From NCBI GenBank assembly GCA_018712905.1, contig DVGD01000043.1, forward strand, positions 1 to 13,241: a stretch of DNA of 13,241 bases. Reading direction: 5' to 3'. The stretch comes from Candidatus Avoscillospira stercoripullorum. Its GTDB lineage: Bacteria > Bacillota > Clostridia > Oscillospirales > Oscillospiraceae. Under the pieces are notes generated by a model. The model was not told the DNA's origin. It did not search any database and saw only the letters and a program-made list of their open reading frames with translations. The stretch's first letter is position 1. The number at the start of each line of letters is the position of its first letter. Below, piece after piece: positions 7,941-13,241 of this stretch. The translations under genes were made by a program, and so were the position numbers.

Positions 7941-7995
7941 AGACGGTATGCCCCGCGCCGGCGATCTTCTCCTCCTTTGCGGGACATACCCGTCT
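7941..7995 (-). promoter_or_regulatory. Stem-loop between lipoprotein and ATPase genes, with an SD-like loop
   Basis: The 118-base gap holds a near-perfect inverted repeat: 7941-7956 pairs with 7979-7995 with one bulge and one G-T-type mismatch. In the minus-strand transcript the loop contains AAAGGAGGAG, a near-perfect complement of the 16S anti-Shine-Dalgarno sequence, but no ATG follows at usable distance. The hairpin is not followed by a U run, so it looks more like an RNA-processing or 3'-end-protecting element than a terminator. Such elements after binding-protein genes are known to raise binding-protein mRNA relative to the membrane components; whether that happens here is inference. 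Confidence 0.55.
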
Positions 7996-8029
7996 CTCTT
8001 CTGCTTCTCGGCGATATTGCCTGGGGAAA

Positions 8030-9280
8030 TTACTCCTGCATCAGTTCCGCATAGGTGACAAACTTGCCGGAGGTTTCCATCCAATCGTCCAGCCGCTGGC
8101 CATCCGCTTCGATGCTGGCCATACGGGCGTCAAAGACCTCAATGGTGCCGTCTGCAATCCATGCACGGCACTGCTCCAGCAGCGCCTTGAGCTCGTCAAA
8201 CTTCTCCTGGTTGGTGACGTACTGGGCAATCACGCTCATATCGGTGATGTTCACGCCGCCATTGGAGAGATTGAACACATCCGGCTCCGTCTGTGCCAGA
8301 TCGTTGTTCAGATATTTAGAGACATAGAACTCAATGAGTGCCGAGTTGTCGCGGATGGCAGAGGTAATCATGTTGCCCGGCTCCACAGAATCCTGATTGG
8401 AGTCCACGCCGATGCCGTAGGCATTGTTGAGACGAGCCGCCTCCAGGCCGCCCAGGCCGGCTGTGCCGCAGCAAGTCCAGATGACGTCACAGTTCATGTT
8501 GTTAATCATATTCTCCGCAATGTTCTGGGCGTTGGCCGTATCGGAGAAGCCCACGGTGTAGTCCATATAGACCTGGGCGTCAGGATTATAGAACAGAGCG
8601 CCCTGGCGGAAGCCGTCGCCGTACTGATAGAAGCCCACAGAGTCTGCGCCGAACAGCACGCCGATGTTGCAGCCCTCGCGGCCGCCCAGCCCATCGACGA
8701 TGTTATTGCCGTCGGTGGCCACAAAGGCGGCGGCCACACCGGCCAGGAAAGAGTGCTCATTGAGCGCCACATAGGATTCAATCACGTTGTCCGGCGTCTC
8801 GGTGAAGCCGTCCACCGGGTTGATCCTCAGCTGGCGTCCCACGGCGATGAAGTAAATCTCGGGATAGTCCAACGCCACGCTATACATATTGCCTGAGATG
8901 TTGGCCTCCAGGTTGATGACCAGACCGTAGCCGGCCTCGCACAGCTCCCGGATCAGCGTCTCGCCCTGGGTGGCATCGGTGCATTCTACATAGTTAATAT
9001 CCAAATCGTACTGTTCCTGGCATGCCAGCAGCCCCTCATAGGCGGTATCGTTGAAGCCCTGGTCGCCCAGGCCGCCCTGCTGCAGGATAAGGGCGACCTT
9101 CTTGTTGATGGAGGACTCGGTAGTATCGCTATCTTGGGTGTCGTCCTGTTGGGTGGTATCGGTGGTGTCAGTGGTATCGGCCGGTTGGTTTGTGTCGGTG
9201 GTGTCATCTTTACTGCTGCAAGCACACAGCAGCAGCAAAAGGGCTACCAGCAGCAAGGCAATAATCCGTTTCTTTTTCAT
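8030..9280 (-). CDS. BMP-family substrate-binding lipoprotein of ABC importer
   Basis: The 416-residue product starts with a lipoprotein signal peptide: MKKKR, a leucine-rich core, and LCAC with the lipidated Cys21. A low-complexity linker of Asp, Thr, Gln and Ser follows (about residues 22-56), then a basic membrane protein (BMP/PnrA-like) ligand-binding domain. Domain features include KVALILQQGGLGDQGFNDTAYEGL at its start, DYPEIYFIAVG, and DVIWTCCGTAGLGGLEAARL followed by YGIGVDSNQDS, which form the two-lobed periplasmic-binding fold. Characterised relatives bind purine nucleosides, so a nucleoside or similar ligand is the default guess. The ATG at 9280 is preceded by AAAAGGAGGAG, the strongest ribosome binding site in the operon; an open frame extends 43 codons upstream but lacks a signal peptide there. 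It is anchored on the outer face of the membrane and delivers ligand to the permeases. Confidence 0.93.
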   Translation of the reverse strand: MKKKRIIALLLVALLLLLCACSSKDDTTDTNQPADTTDTTDTTQQDDTQDSDTTESSINKKVALILQQGGLGDQGFNDTAYEGLLACQEQYDLDINYVECTDATQGETLIRELCEAGYGLVINLEANISGNMYSVALDYPEIYFIAVGRQLRINPVDGFTETPDNVIESYVALNEHSFLAGVAAAFVATDGNNIVDGLGGREGCNIGVLFGADSVGFYQYGDGFRQGALFYNPDAQVYMDYTVGFSDTANAQNIAENMINNMNCDVIWTCCGTAGLGGLEAARLNNAYGIGVDSNQDSVEPGNMITSAIRDNSALIEFYVSKYLNNDLAQTEPDVFNLSNGGVNITDMSVIAQYVTNQEKFDELKALLEQCRAWIADGTIEVFDARMASIEADGQRLDDWMETSGKFVTYAELMQE

Positions 9281-9481
9281 GTTGTCTCCTCCTTTTATTT
9301 GTTGCTTGTCATGGTTTAAATTGCCTGATCCATCACACACATCGTTTTCCGGTTCTTCTCGAACATTCCGCCCATTTCTCCCGCTTGGCGAGGGAAATGC
9401 TGCATTCATCCTGCTAATATTATGCTGTCATGTTGTCATGATAACTCGGCGCAGCATACGCCACCGTTTATCTCTCGGCGC
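9281..9481 (-). other. Intergenic spacer before the lipoprotein gene
   Basis: This 201-base gap separates the alcohol dehydrogenase gene from the lipoprotein gene and is the longest inside the operon. Apart from the strong ribosome binding site at its lipoprotein end I see no convincing promoter. There is an AT-rich CATAATATTA near 9418-9427 without a matching -35, a weak imperfect hairpin at 9375-9397, and the octamer GCGCCGAG present twice on the minus strand near 9448 and 9476. An internal promoter or processing site here would make sense but is not demonstrated by the sequence. Confidence 0.4.
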
Positions 9482-10657
9482 CTAAAATGCCAGCTGGTAG
9501 ATTTTCAGCGCGTCTGCCTCAGTCAGAGGACGGAAGGCATTGGGGAAGTAATCCTTTCCGGCAATGGCTGCCTTATGCGCCATAATCGGCAGCATATGTT
9601 CTTCAATGCCGATGTCGCGCAGGTGGAGTGGCAGTCCCAGGTCTGTAAAGTATTCCTTGGTCTTCTCAATGGCCAGCTTTGCAGCTTCCATTTTGTCCAT
9701 AGAGGCAGGATCCACGCCAAAGGCTGCCTGCAAATATCCCAGATACCGATACGCGTTGTCCTCAGTCAGCATGAAGGTCAGCCAGGCCGGCATGATGATC
9801 GCAAGGCCGACACCGTGGGTCACATCATAGTAGGCGGACAGCTCATGCTCCAACTTGTGCATGGACCAGCCTACGGGATTTCCCTTTACCGTCAGGCCAT
9901 TGATGGCAAAGCAGCACGTCCACATGATATTGGAGCGAGCCTCGTAGTTCTCCGGCTCGTTATAGGCAATCTTGCCATAGTGGAACAGGGTGTTGAACAT
10001 GGCTTCACCGAATTTGGCCTGGAGATATGCCTCCGGCACATTGGAGAAGTAAGACTCCATCACATGGCTGATGGCGTCTGCCACACCGGCTGCCGTCTGC
10101 TTCTTGGGCTGGGTAAAGGTGAATTCCGGGTTCAGGAACGATACCTTTGGCCGCATTTTCGGGCTGGAGAAGCCGGCCTTCTCATTGATATCGTCCCGTG
10201 AAATCACCGAGCTGGTAGACATTTCAGAGCCAGCCGCGGCCAGGGTTGGAACAGCCAACACAGGAAGCACATCTCCCACAGGAACCTTTTTGCTGATGAT
10301 GTCCCAGGGGTCGCCGTCGTAGCCTGCGGTGGCGGCAATGGCCTTGGCGCAGTCGATGGCGCTGGCGCCGCCGATGGGAAGGAGCAGGTCGCACTGTTCT
10401 GCCTTTAAGATTTCAATGCCCTTGCGCACCGATCCCAGCCGGGGATTCGGCGCCACGCCTCCCATCTCCGCATAGGGAATGCCGGCCTCCTGGAGGCGGC
10501 TGACCACCGCGTCATAGGCACCGTTGCGCTTGATGGAACCGCCGCCATAGACGATCAGCGGTTTCTTCCCCCACTGCTGAACAGACTCAATCAAGTACTG
10601 AAAGCACGAAGGTCCAAAATTGATGCGAGTGGGAATCCAATACCAAAAATCTCTCAT
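9482..10657 (-). CDS. Iron-containing alcohol dehydrogenase (butanol-dehydrogenase type)
   Basis: The 391-residue protein matches group III Fe-dependent alcohol dehydrogenases. The N-terminal domain has PLIVYGGGSIKRNG (33-46) and the nucleotide-binding PIGGASAIDCAKAIA (94-108). The C-terminal helical domain carries the metal ligands Asp194 and His198 in GVADAISHVMESYF, His267 in MHKLEH and His281 in DVTHGVG. Family members interconvert aldehydes and alcohols with NAD(P)H in the cytoplasm. A GTG four codons upstream overlaps the AAGGAG site and cannot be the start, so the ATG at 10657 was chosen; AAGGAG lies 11 bases before it, inside the end of the preceding gene. The gap to that gene is only 5 bases. 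In this operon it would most simply reduce or oxidise an aldehyde released by a lyase step (inference). Confidence 0.93.
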   Translation of the reverse strand: MRDFWYWIPTRINFGPSCFQYLIESVQQWGKKPLIVYGGGSIKRNGAYDAVVSRLQEAGIPYAEMGGVAPNPRLGSVRKGIEILKAEQCDLLLPIGGASAIDCAKAIAATAGYDGDPWDIISKKVPVGDVLPVLAVPTLAAAGSEMSTSSVISRDDINEKAGFSSPKMRPKVSFLNPEFTFTQPKKQTAAGVADAISHVMESYFSNVPEAYLQAKFGEAMFNTLFHYGKIAYNEPENYEARSNIMWTCCFAINGLTVKGNPVGWSMHKLEHELSAYYDVTHGVGLAIIMPAWLTFMLTEDNAYRYLGYLQAAFGVDPASMDKMEAAKLAIEKTKEYFTDLGLPLHLRDIGIEEHMLPIMAHKAAIAGKDYFPNAFRPLTEADALKIYQLAF

Positions 10658-10662
10658 ACTAC

Positions 10663-11430
10663 TCAACACTCCTTACGTTCTACTGTTGTTGTGTCCACTT
10701 CATCTTTCACTGCGTCGCGGTAGGCGCGGATCAGCGCAATCAGTTTTTCCGGCTCATCATAGAGCTTGATGATAGAGCTCCCCACAAAGAAGCCATTTCC
10801 ACCGGCGGCCTTGACCTTGGCTGCATCCTCAGGCCCTTTAATCCCGGCGCCGCAGTAGATCGGCTCAGAAACCTTGCGCTCTCGCAGGTAGCGGATGCAG
10901 GTCTCCAGCTTTTCAAAGCCAGGCTTGACATAGGAGCCCGGCGCCGGAAATGCCGCCATATAGGTAAATCCATCGGCATCGATGCAGCGCTGAATGTCCG
11001 CCTCATCCATCTTGTAGTTGACCGAGCGCGCCAGCTTGACGCCGTGGCGGCGCAGTGCTGCGATGGCAGCCTCGTCGTGGAGGTCTCCGGAGATCAGCTG
11101 ATGAATGCCGTGCTTGGCACAAAAGGCGCCCACTTTCTCCGCCCCCAACGCCATGATGACCTCGTGGTAGAGGATTAGGAAAAATTCCGTGTCTGGATAC
11201 CGGTCGCACATTCTGCCCACGCCGTCTAAATACTGATCGTAGTCATCGCACTGCTCCAGCGCCACCTTATACAGGTTCTGGATAAATGCGCTGTCGCGAT
11301 AGGGGTTCTTGGGCGGCAGGCTCACTTCGATGGCGTCGCAGCCTCCCTGGATGTAGTAGCCGGCTGCCACGATGGATTTCTCAATGGAGGGATATCCGAA
11401 GGACAGATAACAGATTGTTTTGACTCCCAT
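10663..11430 (-). CDS. Tryptophan-synthase-alpha-like TIM barrel, catalytic acids kept
   Basis: The 255-residue protein follows the TrpA pattern: a first strand TICYLSFGYPS (5-15), then GGCDAIEVSLPPKNPYRDSA (29-48), a mid-barrel HQLISGDL, and the phosphate-binding region CGAGIKGPEDAAKV with FVGSSIIK near the C-terminus. Glu35 and Asp46 sit 11 residues apart and match the two catalytic acids of TrpA (Glu49 and Asp60 in the enteric enzyme), and the glycine-rich phosphate loop is present. TrpA cleaves indole-3-glycerol phosphate to indole and glyceraldehyde 3-phosphate. No TrpB or other trp gene is seen, and the loops differ, so a related lyase reaction on another phosphorylated substrate is likelier than tryptophan synthesis (inference). 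The ATG at 11430 has AAAGGAA about 8 bases upstream; an open frame extends 30 codons further without family support. It begins 26 bases after its paralogue. Confidence 0.85.
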   Translation of the reverse strand: MGVKTICYLSFGYPSIEKSIVAAGYYIQGGCDAIEVSLPPKNPYRDSAFIQNLYKVALEQCDDYDQYLDGVGRMCDRYPDTEFFLILYHEVIMALGAEKVGAFCAKHGIHQLISGDLHDEAAIAALRRHGVKLARSVNYKMDEADIQRCIDADGFTYMAAFPAPGSYVKPGFEKLETCIRYLRERKVSEPIYCGAGIKGPEDAAKVKAAGGNGFFVGSSIIKLYDEPEKLIALIRAYRDAVKDEVDTTTVERKEC

Positions 11431-11456
11431 AGCAATTTCCTTTCTCTCAAAAGAGG

Positions 11457-12191
11457 TTATTGATTGGCGGCCGTCTCCAGATCTCCAAGGAGATCCAGCA
11501 TGGCGGGTTCGTCCTCCCATAGATTCATCAGGCAGCTGCCCACAAACGCTCCGGCGGCGCCTGCCGCCTTGGCCTCCAGCAAGTCCTGCCCGCAGCGGAT
11601 TTCCGCCGTGGCATAGACGGGCGCCTGAACGCCGCTTTCCCGCAAAAAGCGGATGCGCTCTGCCCAGTGCACCATGCCGTCCCGGGGCGCCATCCCCTTG
11701 CGCACGTTGCGAAGCATCACCGCCCGCCCGGTGGTGCGTGCCAATTCCACCTCCTGGGGCTTCATGTCGTAGTCGATAAAAGTCAGGGTGTCAATGCCTG
11801 CAGCGTTCATATCTTTGCGCGCCAGTTCGATGACGCCATCGCCGGAAATCCGAACAGTTTGAATTCCGTTTTCCTTGCAAAAGTCAATGTAGCGGGTGGT
11901 ACCGATGGTGAGGAGCACATCCTCGTATGAAACCATCTGCATCTCAAAGTCGGGATGCGCCTTGCGAAACTGCGTCAGCGCCTGCAAAAAAGGCTCATAG
12001 CCGCCATAACGCGCCCACGCCCGCGCCATCCGCTCTCGAATGAAGGGATTTTCCCGGTAGGGGTTTCGGGACGGGAGATCAAATTGCAGCGCCCGCACGC
12101 CCTGCGCCAGGTAGAGCCCCGCCTTCTCCAGCGATGCCGCAATGCTCGGCTCTCCCATGCTGATATAATAGACAAGGTGAAATTGTTCCAT
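11457..12191 (-). CDS. Diverged tryptophan-synthase-alpha-like TIM barrel, catalytic acids changed
   Basis: This 244-residue protein is a paralogue of the next gene in the operon. Shared landmarks include YYISMGEPS against YLSFGYPS, LPSRNPYRENPFI against LPPKNPYRDSAFI, and AKAAGAAGAFVGSCLMNL against VKAAGGNGFFVGSSIIKL. At the positions of the two TrpA catalytic acids it has Gln36 and Glu47 instead of Glu and Asp, and the glycine-rich phosphate loop is degraded (YATAEIRCGQD). It may be a non-catalytic partner of the other copy or an enzyme with altered chemistry. It is the first gene of the operon; GGGAGG lies 6 bases before the ATG at 12191. The long leader to the promoter is about 100 bases. 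Family membership is clear, function is not. Confidence 0.8.
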   Translation of the reverse strand: MEQFHLVYYISMGEPSIAASLEKAGLYLAQGVRALQFDLPSRNPYRENPFIRERMARAWARYGGYEPFLQALTQFRKAHPDFEMQMVSYEDVLLTIGTTRYIDFCKENGIQTVRISGDGVIELARKDMNAAGIDTLTFIDYDMKPQEVELARTTGRAVMLRNVRKGMAPRDGMVHWAERIRFLRESGVQAPVYATAEIRCGQDLLEAKAAGAAGAFVGSCLMNLWEDEPAMLDLLGDLETAANQ

Positions 12192-12221
12192 GGCGGCCTC
12201 CCATTCTCATTTCCAGCTATG

Positions 12222-12270
12222 TATTGTAATATGGTTGTAATTACATCAAGATATCTTTGGGTAATATACA
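12222..12270. promoter_or_regulatory. GTAAT-rich cluster with a 10-bp palindrome in the operon leader
   Basis: The motif GTAAT occurs three times on the plus strand (12226, 12237 and 12261). The middle copy is part of the perfect palindrome TGTAATTACA (12236-12245) and the last of GTAATATACA, also nearly symmetric. GT...AC half-sites are typical of GntR-family operators. The cluster lies in the transcribed leader, between the predicted start of transcription and the first gene, so it could be a secondary operator. In AT-rich DNA such motifs also arise by chance. Confidence 0.35.
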
Positions 12271-12272
12271 AG

Positions 12273-12292
12273 GAATTTCCCGACGGAAATTC
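12273..12292. promoter_or_regulatory. Perfect inverted repeat at the operon start, candidate GntR operator
   Basis: Arms GAATTTCC (12273-12280) and GGAAATTC (12285-12292) are exact inverted copies around a 4-base centre. The site begins about 3 bases after the predicted transcription start of the operon promoter, a position where a bound protein would block transcription. I found no second exact copy near the regulator gene. The adjacent GntR/HutC-type gene makes that protein the natural candidate binder, but this is inference from position and symmetry. Confidence 0.6.
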
Positions 12293-12301
12293 GTTTATTT
12301 G

Positions 12302-12329
12302 ATTATAACATAGAAGTGAAGAATTGCAA
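12302..12329 (-). promoter_or_regulatory. Predicted sigma-A promoter of the eleven-gene operon
   Basis: On the minus strand the -35 is TTGCAA (12324-12329) and the -10 is a perfect TATAAT (12302-12307), with a 16-base spacer. A TG one base before the -10 gives an extended -10 element. Transcription would start near 12295 and run through the inverted repeat at 12273-12292 into the first TrpA-like gene. Confidence 0.7.
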
Positions 12330-12525
12330 TCATGGGTTTTACACGAAAATTGTCGCAGCTTTTTGTTAAACTTGTCATGTCGTCATTACAACCAAGACAT
12401 ATAACTGGCGAAACTCGCTCTCTTTCTCCCAAAAATCGCGACCAACCGGGGCATAAAAGTATCTTTTTTCCCAAGGACATCCTGCAATCATGTCGATTTT
12501 CTACGATAATTCTCCCAAAAGAGTA
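12330..12525. other. AT-rich spacer between the two divergent promoters
   Basis: I see no credible gene here. A 98-codon minus-strand frame spans it but runs straight across both promoters and has no family resemblance. The ten bases ATTACAACCA at 12385-12394 recur in inverted orientation at 12232-12241, about 150 bases away on the other side of the operon promoter, which could suit a looping regulator or be chance. Near-palindromes CGAAAATTGTCG (12344-12355) and GCGA-AAC-TCGC (12408-12418) are also present. Confidence 0.4.
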
Positions 12526-12554
12526 TTGACTTATGTTCGCTGGTAAAATAGAAT
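12526..12554 (+). promoter_or_regulatory. Predicted sigma-A promoter of the GntR regulator gene
   Basis: TTGACT (12526-12531) and TAGAAT (12549-12554) are separated by the ideal 17 bases. Transcription would start near 12561, leaving a leader of about 76 bases before the regulator start. The promoter faces away from the operon promoter, so the regulator is divergently transcribed. Confidence 0.65.
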
Positions 12555-12573
12555 AATACAACAGGAAGATATC

Positions 12574-12624
12574 ATGTGTATTTTTTTCCATGGATGGATT
12601 TCACATGGCAGTGAACCTAGATGA
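12574..12624 (+). CDS. Possible 16-residue leader peptide upstream of the regulator
   Basis: An ATG at 12574 is preceded at 5 bases by AGGAAG and reads MCIFFHGWISHGSEPR before TGA at 12622-12624, 12 bases ahead of the regulator start. A second small frame (ATG at 12590 or 12605) ends in the TGA at 12638-12640 and overlaps the regulator ATG as ATGA. Either could be a translated leader coupling translation to the regulator. There is no family evidence, and frames this short are common by chance. Confidence 0.25.
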   Translation: MCIFFHGWISHGSEPR

Positions 12625-12636
12625 AGAGGGAATTGT

Positions 12637-13241
12637 ATGAACCATGTTTTTTCCGAAGAGCAGATTTCCATGCTTGTGCAAAATATTCCGAAATATATGT
12701 ACATCAAGCTGACGCTGATAAACCAGATTCAAACCGGCGAGCTGCCTGTGGGCATGAAACTCCCCACGGAAAAGGAAATGTGCCTGTCCTATGCCTGTAG
12801 CCGCCTGACGGTGCGCAAAGCGCTGGAGGAATTGCAGCGGGAAGGGTACATCAACAAGGTGCAAGGTCTGGGCACCTTTGTAAAGGAGCGAAATCCGCAG
12901 AAGCAGGATCTGTCCAGTATCACCAGCTGCAGCTCACTCATTCGCTCTCAGAATATGATCCCCAGCAAAAAAATCCTGTCCTATGCTGTGATCCCCAGCA
13001 CACCGGAGGTGGCTGCACAGCTGCAAATTCGTCCTGGCGACGATGTTCTGGAGTATTTTCGGGTTTATTATGGCAATGGCGTGCCGGTGATCCTCAGCCA
13101 CAGCTATTTCAATGTGTCTCTTGTCCCGGGCATTGAATCACTGGATCTTGAAAATCAGTCCATCATCGCCCTGCTGAAGGATACCTATAAGTTGGATCTG
13201 CGTTGCTCCAATCGAGAGCTGCGCGCCGTTCTGGCCGACGA
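12637..13241 (+). CDS. GntR-family (HutC/UTRA type) transcriptional regulator, 3' end outside window
   Basis: The visible 201 codons begin with ATG at 12637, 7 bases after a GAGGG site. Residues about 18-83 form the GntR winged helix-turn-helix (PKYMYIKLTLINQIQTGELP, then KLPTEKEMCLSYACSRLTVR-KALEELQREGYI and GLGTFVKER). From about residue 95 a UTRA-type ligand-binding domain follows (IPSTPEVAAQLQIRPGDDVLEYFRVYY, VPVILSHSYFN), the HutC-subfamily arrangement for sensing small molecules such as sugars, sugar phosphates or amino-acid derivatives. The gene is cut by the right edge, probably lacking roughly 40 residues. It has a 17-residue extension before the usual start of the DNA-binding domain. 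Divergent orientation suggests that it represses the operon until a pathway compound binds (inference). Confidence 0.9.
   Translation, partial: MNHVFSEEQISMLVQNIPKYMYIKLTLINQIQTGELPVGMKLPTEKEMCLSYACSRLTVRKALEELQREGYINKVQGLGTFVKERNPQKQDLSSITSCSSLIRSQNMIPSKKILSYAVIPSTPEVAAQLQIRPGDDVLEYFRVYYGNGVPVILSHSYFNVSLVPGIESLDLENQSIIALLKDTYKLDLRCSNRELRAVLAD

Noticed and set aside
7912..7978. Upstream extended start for the ATPase using the SD-like loop sequence
   Set aside because: The in-frame codon at the right spacing is ATC, not a usual start, and the family N-terminus matches the ATG at 7911.
9375..9397. Imperfect hairpin before the lipoprotein gene as a terminator or attenuator
   Set aside because: The stem has a mismatch and a wobble, the loop is tiny and no U run follows on the transcribed strand.
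10658..10669. GTG start four codons upstream for the alcohol dehydrogenase
   Set aside because: The GTG overlaps the AAGGAG ribosome binding site itself, so it leaves no spacer; the ATG at 10657 is better placed.
12295..12591. A 98-codon minus-strand open frame in the divergent intergenic region
   Set aside because: It covers the regulator promoter and part of the operon promoter, shows no family resemblance, has no good ribosome binding site and lies in AT-rich DNA.
1..13241. tRNA or rRNA genes, CRISPR arrays, insertion sequences, phage genes
   Set aside because: No cloverleaf-like, array-like, transposase-like or integrase-like sequence was found; the window is an ordinary metabolic region in that respect.

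Overview
The window looks like a chromosomal piece of a moderately GC-rich Gram-positive anaerobe, most likely a Clostridia member close to Oscillospiraceae. This is inferred from strong AAGGAGG-type ribosome binding sites, a lipoprotein with an Asp/Thr-rich linker, a family mix typical of that group (aldo/keto reductase with a ferredoxin tail, butanol-type Fe-alcohol dehydrogenase, BMP/YufOPQ-type ABC transporter) and GC-rich genes beside an AT-rich regulatory gap. Species cannot be fixed from the sequence alone.

Layout. Positions 8-400 (+) encode a small pyridoxamine-phosphate-oxidase-like flavoprotein, followed by a strong hairpin (430-477). A short stretch after it (469-669, +) holds what may be a relic resembling a protein-kinase catalytic loop. 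From 12191 down to 706, eleven genes on the minus strand form one compact operon. In transcription order they are: two diverged tryptophan-synthase-alpha-like TIM barrels, an iron-dependent alcohol dehydrogenase, a BMP-family substrate-binding lipoprotein, a double-domain ABC ATPase, two YufP/YufQ-type permeases, an isochorismatase-like cysteine hydrolase, a PfkB sugar/nucleoside kinase, a BtpA/SgcQ-family TIM barrel and an Fe-S aldo/keto reductase. Most gaps are under 30 nt or are overlaps. The two exceptions are 201 nt before the lipoprotein and 118 nt (with a stem-loop) between lipoprotein and ATPase. A GntR/HutC-type regulator starts divergently at 12637 and runs off the right edge.

Control. 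The 445-nt gap 12192-12636 carries two convincing sigma-A-type promoters facing away from each other. The operon promoter (TTGCAA-16-TATAAT, minus strand) is followed at the predicted start by a perfect 8+4+8 inverted repeat (12273-12292), the best operator candidate for the GntR protein. The regulator promoter (TTGACT-17-TAGAAT) leads into a very short leader with possible mini-ORFs.

How the genes may work together (inference). The ABC system would import a nucleoside-like or other small ligand, the PfkB kinase would phosphorylate it, and the TrpA-like lyase(s) and/or the BtpA barrel would break it down. The cysteine hydrolase would open an amide or similar bond, and the two oxidoreductases would handle a carbonyl product. 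No nucleoside phosphorylase, nucleosidase or TrpB is visible, so the bond-breaking step would fall to the unassigned barrels. I cannot name the substrate. The pair of TrpA-like proteins, in which one copy keeps both catalytic acids and the other has both changed, is the most unusual part of this apparently undescribed pathway.
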